Below, piece after piece: positions 43,422 through 53,068 of a stretch of 64,000 bases of DNA. This DNA is from Thiomonas sp. X19. Lineage in GTDB: Bacteria; Pseudomonadota; Gammaproteobacteria; Burkholderiales; Burkholderiaceae_C. A program made the translations under genes and the position numbers. The stretch is taken from NCBI RefSeq assembly GCF_900089495.1, contig NZ_LT605203.1, positions 62,001 to 126,000 on the forward strand, given 5' to 3'. Numbering within the stretch: position 1 is the stretch's first letter; each line of letters begins with the position of its first letter. The notes under the pieces were generated by a model. The model was given only the letters and a program-made list of their open reading frames with translations, ran no database searches and was not told the DNA's origin.

Positions 43422-44657
43422 ATGAGCACTTTTCAAACGGCACTCTCTGGCCTGCAAGCCGCCTCCACCGACCTGCAGGTGATGGGCAACAATATTTCCA
43501 ACGCCAACACCGTGGGCTTCAAGGAGTCGAACGCTCAGTTCGCCGACGCCTACGCCTCGGCGATTGCAGGGACCGCACCAGCTGCTGGGCAGATCGGTAT
43601 TGGCACGACCGTGCAGACCGTGGCCCAACAATTCTCGCAGGGCAATATCCAGACCACCAGCAACCCGCTGGACGTCGCCATCAATGGCACGGGTTTTTTC
43701 CAGTTCAACTACAACGGCGCAACCGTCTATGGCCGCAACGGCCAGTTCCAGATCGATCAAAACGGCCATATCGTGGATGCTGCGGGCGGCAAGCTCATCG
43801 GCACCCCTGCCGTGAGCGGCGCGCTGACCGGGGGTGCCGGCCCGTTGCGCGTCACGGCAACAATCCTGGCGCCGCAAGCGACATCAGGCTTGAGCATCGG
43901 CCTCAATCTGGACGCCGGAGCCACGCCGATTGCCAGCGGCACGGCATTCAACATCAACGACCCCACCAGCTACAACTACTCGACGAGTACGACGGTTTAT
44001 GACAGCCTGGGGGCATCGCATTTACTGACGAGCTACTACCAGCTCACCTCCGGTGCGACGCCAACCTGGAACGTCTACTACTCGGCCAACGGCACAACGG
44101 CCTCGGGAGGCACCACCTCAGGATCGTTCGGAACCTTGCCGTTCACGTCCGCCGGAGCAGTCAGCGGCACGGTCAGCGGCACCATTGCCGGGCTGAACTG
44201 GGCCGATGGCGCTTCGAGCAGCACGATTGCCATCAATTTCGCCGGCTCGACCAATTACAGCGCGCCGTCGGCGGTGAGCAGCATCACCGATAACGGCTAT
44301 GGCGTCGGCCAGCTCAGCAATCTGTCCATCAACCCCGGCGGGGTGGTCTATGGCGTCTACAGCAACGGCCAGTCGTCCATCCTGGGCCAGATCACGCTGA
44401 CCAACTTCGCGGCACCGCAGAATCTGCAGCGCGTGGGCAACAATTACTACGCTGCGACCTACCAGTCTGGCCAACCGCTCACCGGGCAACCCAGTTCCAA
44501 CGGATTGGGCACGCTCCAGGCCAGCGCAGTGGAACAGTCCAACGTCAACTTGTCGACACAATTGGTCGATCTGATCGTCGCTCAACAGGCCTACCAAGCC
44601 AATGCCCAGACCATCAAGACACAGAATCAGGTGGTCCAGACCTTGCTTGCTTTGTAA
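43422..44657 (+). CDS. flgE: Flagellar hook protein FlgE
   Basis: The 411-residue protein has the family N-terminus FQTALSGLQAASTDLQVMGN then NISNANTVGFKESNAQFADA, the central FlgE block TVYDSLGASHLLTSYYQLT, and the C-terminus NVNLSTQLVDLIVAQQAYQA then NAQTIKTQNQVVQTLLAL. FlgE builds the universal joint between rod and filament. Length is typical. Confidence 0.97.
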   Translation: MSTFQTALSGLQAASTDLQVMGNNISNANTVGFKESNAQFADAYASAIAGTAPAAGQIGIGTTVQTVAQQFSQGNIQTTSNPLDVAINGTGFFQFNYNGATVYGRNGQFQIDQNGHIVDAAGGKLIGTPAVSGALTGGAGPLRVTATILAPQATSGLSIGLNLDAGATPIASGTAFNINDPTSYNYSTSTTVYDSLGASHLLTSYYQLTSGATPTWNVYYSANGTTASGGTTSGSFGTLPFTSAGAVSGTVSGTIAGLNWADGASSSTIAINFAGSTNYSAPSAVSSITDNGYGVGQLSNLSINPGGVVYGVYSNGQSSILGQITLTNFAAPQNLQRVGNNYYAATYQSGQPLTGQPSSNGLGTLQASAVEQSNVNLSTQLVDLIVAQQAYQANAQTIKTQNQVVQTLLAL

Positions 44658-44759
44658 GCGAGCAGCCCCGGAACGCCGCAAGCGGCGCCAGCCCCAATCG
44701 AATCTCGATCCTTGGGGTGGCTCTTCGATTCAATCGCAAGCCCGACCGAAACTTGACTC

Positions 44760-45497
44760 ATGGATACCCTTTGGATTGCCGCCAACGGCGCTCGCGCCAT
44801 CCTGCAGCGGCAGGACGTGGTCACCAACAATCTGGCCAATGTCAACACCACCGGCTACCGCGCAGCGGAGGCCCAGTTTCGCGCCTTGCCCGTGTATGGC
44901 GAACCACTGCCGAGCAATGCCTACGTGACCACGCAAGGCAATCGTGCTGACTTCCAGCAAGGTCCGGTCAATCACACCGGGCGCAATCTCGATGTCGCGA
45001 TCAAGGGGCCCGGTTGGATTGCGGTGCAGGCCCAAAACGGCGATGCCGCCTACACCCGCAACGGCGATCTGCAGGTATCCAGCAGCGGCATCCTGAGCAC
45101 GAGCGACGGTCACCCGGTTCTCGGCCAGGGAGGCGCACCGATTTCACTGCCGCCGCTGCAATCGGTGCAGATCGGCGCCGACGGCACCATCTCCGGCGTA
45201 CCTGTCGGTGGCCAGCCCAACGCCTTGGTTGTGGTCAACCGCATCCAACTCGTCAATCCGCCTGCCACGCAAATGCAGCGTGGGGCCGACGGCCTGTTCC
45301 GCGACGCCAAGGGCCCTGCCCAGCAGGACGGTTCAATGCAACTGGACGTGGGTGCGCTTGAAGGCAGCAACGTCAATCCGGTACAGGCCCTGATCCAGAT
45401 TCTCGACAACTCCCGCGCCTTCGAAATCCAAACCAAATTGATGCAGACGGTGGACCAGAACCAGCAGGCCGCAACGCAGTTGCTGAATGTGAGCTGA
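44760..45497 (+). CDS. flgF: Rod protein FlgF
   Basis: The 245-residue protein starts MDTLWIAANGARAILQRQDV with [20 protein letters not shown], has NLDVAIKGPGWIAVQAQNGD, AYTRNGDLQVSSSGILST, and ends with NPVQALIQILDNSRAFEIQT. FlgF is a proximal rod subunit. The order flgE-flgF-flgG is canonical. Confidence 0.95.
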   Translation: MDTLWIAANGARAILQRQDVVTNNLANVNTTGYRAAEAQFRALPVYGEPLPSNAYVTTQGNRADFQQGPVNHTGRNLDVAIKGPGWIAVQAQNGDAAYTRNGDLQVSSSGILSTSDGHPVLGQGGAPISLPPLQSVQIGADGTISGVPVGGQPNALVVVNRIQLVNPPATQMQRGADGLFRDAKGPAQQDGSMQLDVGALEGSNVNPVQALIQILDNSRAFEIQTKLMQTVDQNQQAATQLLNVS

Positions 45498-45554
45498 TGG
45501 CGGCTTCGCCTCAAGTCCTGTCCTTATCGACGCCCTTCGAATGAGACCTCTCCC

Positions 45555-46340
45555 ATGATCCGCTCCCTCTATATCGCCGCCACCGGTCTGCAAGCCCAGC
45601 AGACGAGCATGGATGTGATTTCCAACAATCTGGCCAACGTCAACACCACGGGCTTCAAGAGTGCGCGGACCGTGTTTCAGGACCTGCTCTATCAAAACCT
45701 GACGCAGCCCGGGGCGCAGTCATCGCAGACCACGCAATACCCTTCGGGCCTGCAACTCGGCACCGGCGTGACCCCGATCGCCACCGAACGGCTGATGACC
45801 GAGGGCAATCTGACGCAAACCGGCAACTCGCTCGACGTGGCGATCAACGGTCAGGGGTTCTTTCAGGTGCTGCAGCCTAATGGCACCATTGCCTACACCC
45901 GGGACGGGACCTTCCAACTCAGCAACCAGGGGCAGCTCGTCACGTCCAACGGTTACCTGATACAGCCCACCGTCACCATTCCTGCAAGTGCACAGAGCAT
46001 CACCATTGGCAACGATGGCACGGTGTCAGTCACCTTGCCTGGGCAAGCGGCGCCGCAGCAGGTCGGCACCTTGCAGCTCGCCAGCTTTGTCAACCCCACT
46101 GGGCTGCAAAGCATAGGCACCAACCTCTATCTGCAAACAGGCTCCTCCGGCAGCCCCAATACCGGTCAGCCCACACTCAATGGCCTGGGTTCGGTGCAAC
46201 AGGGTTATCTCGAATCGTCGAACGTGAACGTGGTCTCTGCACTGGTGGACATGATCTCCACGCAGCGTGCTTACGAGATCAACAGCAAAGCAGTGCAGGC
46301 CTCTGACCAGATGCTGCAGTACGCCGAGCAGAACATCTGA
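45555..46340 (+). CDS. flgG: Distal rod protein FlgG
   Basis: The 261-residue protein starts [20 protein letters not shown] with [20 protein letters not shown], then [20 protein letters not shown] and [20 protein letters not shown], and ends [20 protein letters not shown]. FlgG forms the distal rod that crosses the P and L rings. Length (261) is exactly the usual size. Confidence 0.98.
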   Translation: MIRSLYIAATGLQAQQTSMDVISNNLANVNTTGFKSARTVFQDLLYQNLTQPGAQSSQTTQYPSGLQLGTGVTPIATERLMTEGNLTQTGNSLDVAINGQGFFQVLQPNGTIAYTRDGTFQLSNQGQLVTSNGYLIQPTVTIPASAQSITIGNDGTVSVTLPGQAAPQQVGTLQLASFVNPTGLQSIGTNLYLQTGSSGSPNTGQPTLNGLGSVQQGYLESSNVNVVSALVDMISTQRAYEINSKAVQASDQMLQYAEQNI

Positions 46341-46353
46341 GCCGGCTCCGCAT

Positions 46354-47040
46354 ATGCGCACCCATGTCGGCACTGTTGTCGTATCGTTGCTGGCGCTGCT
46401 GCTCGGCGCTTGCGCCGACATGCCCGGCCGCATGGCCAACGAACAGCTCAAGCCCCTGCCCGTTCCGGCGATGCCCGAGGCCATGAACGCGCACGCCGCC
46501 AATGGCTCGATCTGGCAACCCGGAACGAACGTGACTTTGTTCGAGGACACGCGCGCGCACCGCGTGGGCGATCTGATCACGGTGTTGATCCAGGAAAATG
46601 CCAACGCCACCAAGTCCACCAACACCACCATCAACAAGTCCGACAGCGTGAGTGCCGGTCTCACCAGCTTTTTCGGCGTCGTTCCAACCATCGGTGCTTA
46701 CAGCCCCAGCATTGGCGCCACCTCGGCACAGAAGTTCGGCGGTAACGGCGCCACCGCGCAAAGCAACACCTTCACCACCACCTTGCAAGCCACTGTGGTT
46801 CAGGTGATGAGCAACGGCAACCTGGAAATTTCCGGCCAGAAGGAAGTGATGCTCAACGGCGGACACGAATTCGTTCGCGTGGTCGGCGTCGTGCGCGCGG
46901 CCGACGTCTCGCCGCAAAACACCGTTTCCAGCACACAGATTGCCAATGCTCGCGTCGAATACAGCGGCAACGGCAGCGTCTACGCCGCGGCCAAGGTGCC
47001 CTGGTTGACCAGTTTCTTCCTCTCGCTATGGCCGTTCTGA
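46354..47040 (+). CDS. flgH: Flagellar L-ring lipoprotein FlgH
   Basis: The 228-residue protein starts at the ATG at 46354 and has a lipoprotein signal ending in LLALLLGAC. The L-ring block TLFEDTRAHRVGDLITVLIQ then ENANATKSTNTTINK follows, with VMSNGNLEISGQKEVMLNGG and EFVRVVGVVRAADVSPQNTV. FlgH forms the outer-membrane L ring. Confidence 0.96.
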   Translation: MRTHVGTVVVSLLALLLGACADMPGRMANEQLKPLPVPAMPEAMNAHAANGSIWQPGTNVTLFEDTRAHRVGDLITVLIQENANATKSTNTTINKSDSVSAGLTSFFGVVPTIGAYSPSIGATSAQKFGGNGATAQSNTFTTTLQATVVQVMSNGNLEISGQKEVMLNGGHEFVRVVGVVRAADVSPQNTVSSTQIANARVEYSGNGSVYAAAKVPWLTSFFLSLWPF

Positions 47041-47064
47041 ACGACACGTGACCAACACGATCTC

Positions 47065-48207
47065 ATGCAAATCCTAAGCGCACCGTCTCGCTCGCGTTCC
47101 GGCCTTCTGAACCGGCTGCTGTTCGCCCTGACCCTGCTTGCTGCCAGCACGACGGCCCAGGCCATGGCGATTCGCGACCTCACCAGCGTGCAAGGCGTGC
47201 GGGTCAATCAGCTGGTGGGCTACGGGCTGGTGGTGGGCCTGTCGGGTACCGGCGATCAGGCGACCCAGGTCCCTTTCACGACCCAGTCGCTGCTCAACAT
47301 GTTCCAGCGTCTGGGCATCAATCTGCCGCCGAGCGTGGCGTCGAACCTGCAGCCCAAAGACGTGGCCGCGGTGATCGTGACCGCCCAGCTTCCGCCCTTC
47401 TCTCAACCTGGACAGACCATCAACGTCACGGTCTCGGCCGTTGGCAATGCATCCAGCCTCGCCGGAGGCACCTTGCTGATGACTCCGCTCAAGGGCGCCG
47501 ACAGCCAGACTTACGCGGTGGCGCAGGGCAATGTGGTGGTCAGCGGTTTTGGCGCCTCATCGGGGGGCAACAGCACACAAGTCAACTTTCTCACTGCCGG
47601 CACGGTGGCCAACGGCGCCACCGTGGAACGCGCGGTCGCCAATCATTTCGACCAGCCCGGGCCGCTCACCCTGGCGCTCAATACCCCGAGCTTCGGCACG
47701 GCAAGCCGCATTGCCGACCGCATCAACCAGCAATATGGCGCTAATACGGCCGTGGCCTTGAATGCGGGCATGGTGCAAGTCAGCGCACCCGCCAATCCGG
47801 GTGCGCGTACCGGTTTTCTAGGCAGTCTGGAAGCGCTCGACGTTTCCCCGGAAACCCCGCCAGCCAAGGTGGTGATCGACGCTCGCAGTGGAACCGTGGT
47901 GCTGGGGCAGAACGTGACGCTGGGGTCCTGCGCGGTGGCGCACGGCAATTTGTCGGTGACGATCAACACCCAATATGAGGTGAGTCAGCCCAACCCGCTT
48001 GGTGCCGGGCAGACCGCCGTGGTACCGACGACCAACGTGAAAGCGAAGGTGGACAAGGCCAACTTGCTGATGTTCAACCCTGGCGTGACGCTGGAGGCTG
48101 TCGTGCGTGCCCTCAATGCCGTGGGCGCCACGCCGAATGACCTGATCGCCATCCTGCAGGCGATGAAGGCCGCGGGAGCCCTGCATGCGCAACTCGACGT
48201 GATCTGA
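47065..48207 (+). CDS. flgI: Flagellar P-ring protein FlgI
   Basis: The 380-residue protein has a signal peptide ending TTAQAMA and the conserved IRDLTSVQGVRVNQLVGYGL, VVGLSGTGDQ, TTQSLLNMFQRLGINLPPSV and KDVAAVIVTAQLPPFSQPGQ. It forms the periplasmic P ring with help from FlgA. Length is typical and it precedes flgJ by 8 bases. Confidence 0.97.
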   Translation: MQILSAPSRSRSGLLNRLLFALTLLAASTTAQAMAIRDLTSVQGVRVNQLVGYGLVVGLSGTGDQATQVPFTTQSLLNMFQRLGINLPPSVASNLQPKDVAAVIVTAQLPPFSQPGQTINVTVSAVGNASSLAGGTLLMTPLKGADSQTYAVAQGNVVVSGFGASSGGNSTQVNFLTAGTVANGATVERAVANHFDQPGPLTLALNTPSFGTASRIADRINQQYGANTAVALNAGMVQVSAPANPGARTGFLGSLEALDVSPETPPAKVVIDARSGTVVLGQNVTLGSCAVAHGNLSVTINTQYEVSQPNPLGAGQTAVVPTTNVKAKVDKANLLMFNPGVTLEAVVRALNAVGATPNDLIAILQAMKAAGALHAQLDVI

Positions 48208-48215
48208 GGCCGGCG

Positions 48216-49283
48216 ATGCAAACCCCTATCCTGCCCCTGGCCCCTCTGCCGCCAACGATTCCAGCGGCCGCCAACAGCCTCTCGTTCCAGGGGCTGAACC
48301 AGCTTTCAGCCGCAGCCAAGGCCGACCCGCACAACCCGCAGGCGATCAAGGCCGTGGCGCAGCAGTTCGAGGCGCTGCTGATGCAGCAGATGCTCACCGT
48401 GATGAACGCCACCAGCCTTGGTCCCGATCTGCTCGGTGACACTTCCGGGCCGATGTTCAAGTCACTCTTCACGCAGCAGCTCGCCACCACCATCAGCCAG
48501 GGGCAAGGCATTGGTCTGGCCAGCTTTCTGGCCAAGGAACTGGCCACGCGCTACGGCACTGCACACCCAGTCCACCCGGGCAAGGCGAGCGGCCCGACAT
48601 CCGGCACGAACATGCCCGGCGCTCTGCCGCAGGCCGCCGAGTCGACGCCACGGCCCCACGCCACCACCGCATCCGCAACCGCCACGACGCCGTCGCGCGG
48701 CACAGTCCGTCCAGGCAGCGCCGTTGCGATCACGCACGCGCCAGGCAATGGGACGCAAACATCCGAGGGCAACACAGCCCCGCCCACGCTACTGGACAAG
48801 GCGCAGGCTTTCATCCAGTCCATCCTGCCCAGCGTGCAGTCGGCGGCCACGGCGCTGAAGGTCAGCCCGATTGCAATTCTGGCCCAGGCAGCTCTGGAAA
48901 CGGGTTGGGGCAGCCACGCTCCGGGCAATAACCTGTTCGGTATCAAGGCGGGTGCCAGTTGGCAAGGCGGGACATTGACATCGATCACCAGCGAAGTGAG
49001 CGATGGAGTCTCGCACCTGGGCGAAGCCGCCTTCCGCGCCTATCAGAGCGCCTCCGACAGCGTGCAGAACTACGCGCAGATGCTGCTCGGCTCTTCACGC
49101 TTTCAGAACGTGCGCGGCCAAGGCGGCGATATTGCCGGCTTTGCCGCAGCCTTGCAGCGCAGCGGCTACGCCACCGACCCGCATTACGCCAGCAAACTGC
49201 TGGCCGTGGCGCAAAGCCCGACCATGCGCGGGGCGCTCGCGGCGCTTGGCCTGCAGGACGGCTCAAGTTTGGCCGCACGGTGA
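48216..49283 (+). CDS. flgJ: Rod-cap and peptidoglycan hydrolase FlgJ
   Basis: The 355-residue protein joins two domains. The N-terminal rod-binding part has AVAQQFEALLMQQMLTVMNA and SGPMFKSLFTQQLATTISQG. A Thr/Ala/Pro linker (about 115-190) leads to a glucosaminidase-type muramidase with ILAQAALETGWGSHAPGNNL (catalytic Glu in ALETGWG), FGIKAGASWQGG and AFRAYQSASDSVQNYAQMLL. It opens the peptidoglycan for the rod. The fused form is typical of beta- and gammaproteobacteria. Confidence 0.95.
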   Translation: MQTPILPLAPLPPTIPAAANSLSFQGLNQLSAAAKADPHNPQAIKAVAQQFEALLMQQMLTVMNATSLGPDLLGDTSGPMFKSLFTQQLATTISQGQGIGLASFLAKELATRYGTAHPVHPGKASGPTSGTNMPGALPQAAESTPRPHATTASATATTPSRGTVRPGSAVAITHAPGNGTQTSEGNTAPPTLLDKAQAFIQSILPSVQSAATALKVSPIAILAQAALETGWGSHAPGNNLFGIKAGASWQGGTLTSITSEVSDGVSHLGEAAFRAYQSASDSVQNYAQMLLGSSRFQNVRGQGGDIAGFAAALQRSGYATDPHYASKLLAVAQSPTMRGALAALGLQDGSSLAAR

Positions 49284-49348
49284 CGTTAGAACAGCCAAAG
49301 TACCGACTCAATGCGACCCGCAATCCAGCGACTCCCGGCCCGGCAGCA

Positions 49349-49774
49349 ATGACGAACACCCCTCCCTTGGACGAAGCCCGCTTGGTTGCAGCGCTCGCCG
49401 ACGTGCTGCGCCAGAAGCGGCAAGCCCTGCTGGACGACGATCCGGCGCTTCAAGCCTCAACGGCATCCGCTGCCGCAAGAGTGACGCCCGATTGGCTCGC
49501 ACCCATCTGGCAACCCCTGCTCGACGAGCTTGATCGCTGTACAGCGCGCCGGCAACAGGCCGGGGACAAACCTGCGGTGTCGACCGAACTCGCAGCGCGG
49601 GTGAACGCACTGCGCCAGGAATATGAAGGGTTGCAGCACACCCTGACGGTGTGGAGCGCAGCCATTCGGCAGGCACTGGAGCAATCGTCGCAGCGCCTGC
49701 CAGAGCCGGTGTACGGCCCGGCCTACGGCCGTTTCCATTCTTCCACGCAGCGCCAAACTCTGGGGCGAGGCTGA
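49349..49774 (+). CDS. Small helical FlgN-like protein between flgJ and flgK
   Basis: The 141-residue protein starts at 49349. It is helical (ARLVAALADVLRQKRQALLD, LAPIWQPLLDELDRCTARRQ, VNALRQEYEGLQHTLTVWSA) and ends with VYGPAYGRFHSS, close to the C-terminal YGPxG motif of FlgN chaperones. It abuts flgK, the main FlgN client. A better FlgN match, with VYGPYGQ, is at 60488-60952, so this could be a second, diverged chaperone or an unrelated small helical protein. No gene symbol is given because of that doubt. Confidence 0.55.
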   Translation: MTNTPPLDEARLVAALADVLRQKRQALLDDDPALQASTASAAARVTPDWLAPIWQPLLDELDRCTARRQQAGDKPAVSTELAARVNALRQEYEGLQHTLTVWSAAIRQALEQSSQRLPEPVYGPAYGRFHSSTQRQTLGRG

Positions 49775-49775
49775 A

Positions 49776-51779
49776 ATGTCCGGCATCAGCGGCCTCGTCA
49801 GCAACTCCCTTACTGGCCTGCAAGCGGCGCAGGAGGCGCTGCAGGTCACGGGCAACAATATTGCCAACGTCAACACCCCCGGCTACAGCCGTGAACAGGC
49901 GATCCAGTCCGCCCAGCCGCCCACGCTGCTGGGCGGGCTGTATCTGGGCAACGGCACCCAGGTTGAAACCGTCACTCGCAGCTACAGCAGCTATCTGCAG
50001 TCCCAGGTCTGGAGCACCACGGCCACGGCCAGTGGTGCCAACACCTTGAACACCCAACTGCAACCCATCGTCAATCTGCTGGCTGGAACCGGCTCGGGCC
50101 TGAGTACGGCAATCAACCAATTCTTTGGCAGCGGCGTCGCGCAAGTGGCGGCCAACCCATCGGACATCCCCTCGCGCCAAAACCTCATCAGCCAGGCGCA
50201 AGGACTGGCTCAGGCCATGCAGGGTTCGGCCCGGCAGTTGCAGGACGCGGCCAGCGGCGTGAACCAGCAAATCGGGCAGAGCATCACCACGATCAACAGC
50301 TTGACGCAGCAGATCGCCCAGCTCAACATCCAGATCAACAACCTGTCGGGCTCGGGGCAGGCACCCAACACCTTGCTCGACCAGCAAAACCAACTGGTCA
50401 CCCAACTCTCGGCCCAGGTCGGCATCAACGTGCTGCAACAGGGCAACCAGGTGAATGTGTACACCGGGAATGGCCAGGTCTTGGTGGCCGGCAACCAGTC
50501 CTACGCGCTCAAGACGGCACCAAATTCCTATGACCCGACGCAGATCGAGGTGGCCTATGCCAGTAGCGGCGCCATCATCTCCTCGGGCTTGCAAGGCGGC
50601 AACCTCGGTGGCCTGCTGCAGTTCCGCAGCCAGGTGCTGCAACCGGCACAGAACGCTCTCGGGCAGATTGCCGATGGGTTGGCGCAGGCCATGAATTCGC
50701 AACAGGCGCAGGGGCTGAACCTGAGCGGCACGTTCGGAGCGGCAATGTTCTCGACGGGGAACCCGCAAGTTCTGTCCAGCAGCAGCAACACCGGCTCCGC
50801 CCAGATCTCGGCCAGCATCGTCAACACCAGCGGATTGACCGCATCCGATTATCTGGCACGCTTTGACGGCGCAAACTGGACGGTGACGAACCTCTCGAGT
50901 AAGCAGGTCATCACCTCGGGCAGCGCCTTGCCCCTGAGTTTCGATGGTGTGCAACTCACCCAAGCCAGTGGCACGCCAAAGAATGGTGACAGTTTTCTGA
51001 TTGAACCCACGCGTTACGGCGCGCTGAATTTCCAGTCGCTCTTGACAGCCCCATCCGCCATCGCTGCAGCCTCGCCCTATGTCAGCAGTGCCGGATCCGT
51101 TCAAAGCGGTGGCGTGCTGGCCAACTCCAACCTCGGCAATCTGACACTATCTGCGGGCAGCTTTACAGCCACGAGCGGCAGCGCCAGCGTCAATCTCTCG
51201 AACACGCTCGCCAGTCCGCCCGTGCCACTGCAGCTCACACTCACCAGCAGCGGAGTCAGCGGCGGCACGGTCACCTTTCAGGTCACATCGGGCAGCGGCG
51301 CCACATCCGGCGTGGTCGGCTCAGGGAACCTGACCCTGGGCACCAGCGGTACGACCCTCGGCATCAACTACCCGAACACCCCCCCAGGGGGGCAGTGGCA
51401 GGTCACCTTGAGCGGCAGCACCGCCGCATCCGGCGATGCTTTTACTCTCACGCCCAGTGGCCCAGGCAATGGCAACAACGCCCAGGCCATGGCTGCACTG
51501 CAAACGGCCAAATCCTTGAACGGCGGCACAACCTCGTTGGAGGGTGCCTACGGTCAACTCGTCAGTCAGGTTGCGAGCCAAGGCAGCCAAGCGCAAAGCT
51601 CGTTGTCCGCAGCAGCAGCCGTGGTGCAACAGGCAAGCGCGGCGCAGCAATCTGTTTCCGGCGTGAATCTTGACCAAGAGGCGACAAACCTCATTCAGTA
51701 CCAGCAGGCTTATCAGGCCGCAGCCAAGGCCATCCAGGTCGGCAACAGCCTGTTTCAGTCGCTGATCCAGGCGCTGTAG
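49776..51779 (+). CDS. flgK: Hook-filament junction protein FlgK (HAP1)
   Basis: The 667-residue protein starts MSGISGLVSNSLTGLQAAQE then ALQVTGNNIANVNTPGYSRE, and ends GVNLDQEATNLIQYQQAYQA then AAKAIQVGNSLFQSLIQAL. The middle is expanded and Gly/Ser/Thr-rich. FlgK is the first junction zone between hook and filament. It lies 1 base after the FlgN-like gene and 20 bases before flgL. Confidence 0.97.
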   Translation: MSGISGLVSNSLTGLQAAQEALQVTGNNIANVNTPGYSREQAIQSAQPPTLLGGLYLGNGTQVETVTRSYSSYLQSQVWSTTATASGANTLNTQLQPIVNLLAGTGSGLSTAINQFFGSGVAQVAANPSDIPSRQNLISQAQGLAQAMQGSARQLQDAASGVNQQIGQSITTINSLTQQIAQLNIQINNLSGSGQAPNTLLDQQNQLVTQLSAQVGINVLQQGNQVNVYTGNGQVLVAGNQSYALKTAPNSYDPTQIEVAYASSGAIISSGLQGGNLGGLLQFRSQVLQPAQNALGQIADGLAQAMNSQQAQGLNLSGTFGAAMFSTGNPQVLSSSSNTGSAQISASIVNTSGLTASDYLARFDGANWTVTNLSSKQVITSGSALPLSFDGVQLTQASGTPKNGDSFLIEPTRYGALNFQSLLTAPSAIAAASPYVSSAGSVQSGGVLANSNLGNLTLSAGSFTATSGSASVNLSNTLASPPVPLQLTLTSSGVSGGTVTFQVTSGSGATSGVVGSGNLTLGTSGTTLGINYPNTPPGGQWQVTLSGSTAASGDAFTLTPSGPGNGNNAQAMAALQTAKSLNGGTTSLEGAYGQLVSQVASQGSQAQSSLSAAAAVVQQASAAQQSVSGVNLDQEATNLIQYQQAYQAAAKAIQVGNSLFQSLIQAL

Positions 51780-51799
51780 AGCGAGCCGGGGAGCACGTC

Positions 51800-53065
51800 A
51801 TGCGCATCAGCACACCGCAGTTCTACGCCGCCAGCCTGAGCGGCATCCTCAACCAGCAGAACACGCTCAATACCCTGAGCCAGCAGCTGTCGACCGGCAA
51901 CGCCCTGGTCAACCCGTCCGACCAACCCGTGGCCGCGGCGCAGAACATCACGCTCACCGGGCAGATCAACCGCCTGGCCAGCTACCAGCAGAACGGCCAG
52001 AACGCGCAGAACGCGCTGCAGCTCGAAAGCTCGACCCTGCAAAGCGTGGGCACCCTGGTCGACCAGGTGCGGCAACTCGCCGTGCAGATGAACAACGCAA
52101 CCGTCAACACGCAGGATCTGCAAAACGCCGCCGCCACCATGCAGGGCTATCTGCAGCAGTTGGTGCAGTACGGCAATACCCAGGACGGCCAGGGCAACTA
52201 TCTCTTCGCCGGCAGCAAGAGCCAGGCCCAGCCCTTTTCCCTGCAGCCCAATGGCCAGGTGCAGTATCTGGGCGACGGCAGCCAGAACCAACTGGCCCTT
52301 GGCCCCAGCCTTCAAACCTCCGTGGGCGACCCCGGCAATGCGCTGTTCATGAACGTGCCGGGCGGCAACGGAACCTTCTCCGTGGCCGCCTCCGGCGGCA
52401 ACACCGGAAACGCCACCGCAGGCCCGGGCAGCGTGAACAACCCGGCGCTTGCGCAGCAGGTGCTGCTGGTCGACGGCACGCAATACCAGATCAGCTTCAG
52501 CGGCACGGCCGCAAGCGGCGGCGCCATCAGCTATACGGTCACCAGCGGCACCGGCTCGAGCATGGCCGGCTCCGGGGTGGTCAGCAGCGGCACGTATACC
52601 GACGGCATGAGCATCAGTCTGCCACCTGGCAGCGGCGCGGCCATCAGCGTCCCCATCCAGGGCACGCCAGCGGCAGGAGACACGTTCACCATCGCGGGCG
52701 CCGGTCCGCAAAGCCTGTTCGCCACCTTCCAGGCGCTGCAGCAGGCGTTCACCACCACGGCGCAAACCCCCGGCGCCAACGCCCAGCGCGCCCAGGCCAT
52801 CAGCAACGTCCTGGCCAGTCTGGACCAGAACCAGACCCATCTGCTCAGTGCCCAGGCCGCCATCGGCAGCCGGCTGCAGCAGGTGCAGGCGGTGCAGACC
52901 CAGAACGCCAGCCTGACCCTGCAACTGCAAACCCAGCAGTCGCAACTGGCCGACATCAACTACCCTCAGGTCATCTCCCAGTACCAGCAAAGCCTCACCG
53001 CGCTGCAGGCGGCGCAAAAGGCTTTCGTGCAGGTGCAAGGGCTCAGCCTGTTCCAATACATCTGA
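51800..53065 (+). CDS. flgL: Hook-filament junction protein FlgL (HAP3)
   Basis: The 421-residue protein begins MRISTPQFYAASLSGILNQQ with LNTLSQQLSTGNALVNPSDQ and VAAAQNITLTGQINRLASYQ, the flagellin-like D0/D1 helices. The C-terminus has DINYPQVISQYQQSLTALQA then AQKAFVQVQGLSLFQYI. FlgL connects FlgK to the filament. A giant glycosyltransferase gene starts 4 bases after its stop, so the two are probably co-transcribed. Confidence 0.96.
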   Translation: MRISTPQFYAASLSGILNQQNTLNTLSQQLSTGNALVNPSDQPVAAAQNITLTGQINRLASYQQNGQNAQNALQLESSTLQSVGTLVDQVRQLAVQMNNATVNTQDLQNAAATMQGYLQQLVQYGNTQDGQGNYLFAGSKSQAQPFSLQPNGQVQYLGDGSQNQLALGPSLQTSVGDPGNALFMNVPGGNGTFSVAASGGNTGNATAGPGSVNNPALAQQVLLVDGTQYQISFSGTAASGGAISYTVTSGTGSSMAGSGVVSSGTYTDGMSISLPPGSGAAISVPIQGTPAAGDTFTIAGAGPQSLFATFQALQQAFTTTAQTPGANAQRAQAISNVLASLDQNQTHLLSAQAAIGSRLQQVQAVQTQNASLTLQLQTQQSQLADINYPQVISQYQQSLTALQAAQKAFVQVQGLSLFQYI

Positions 53066-53068
53066 CAC

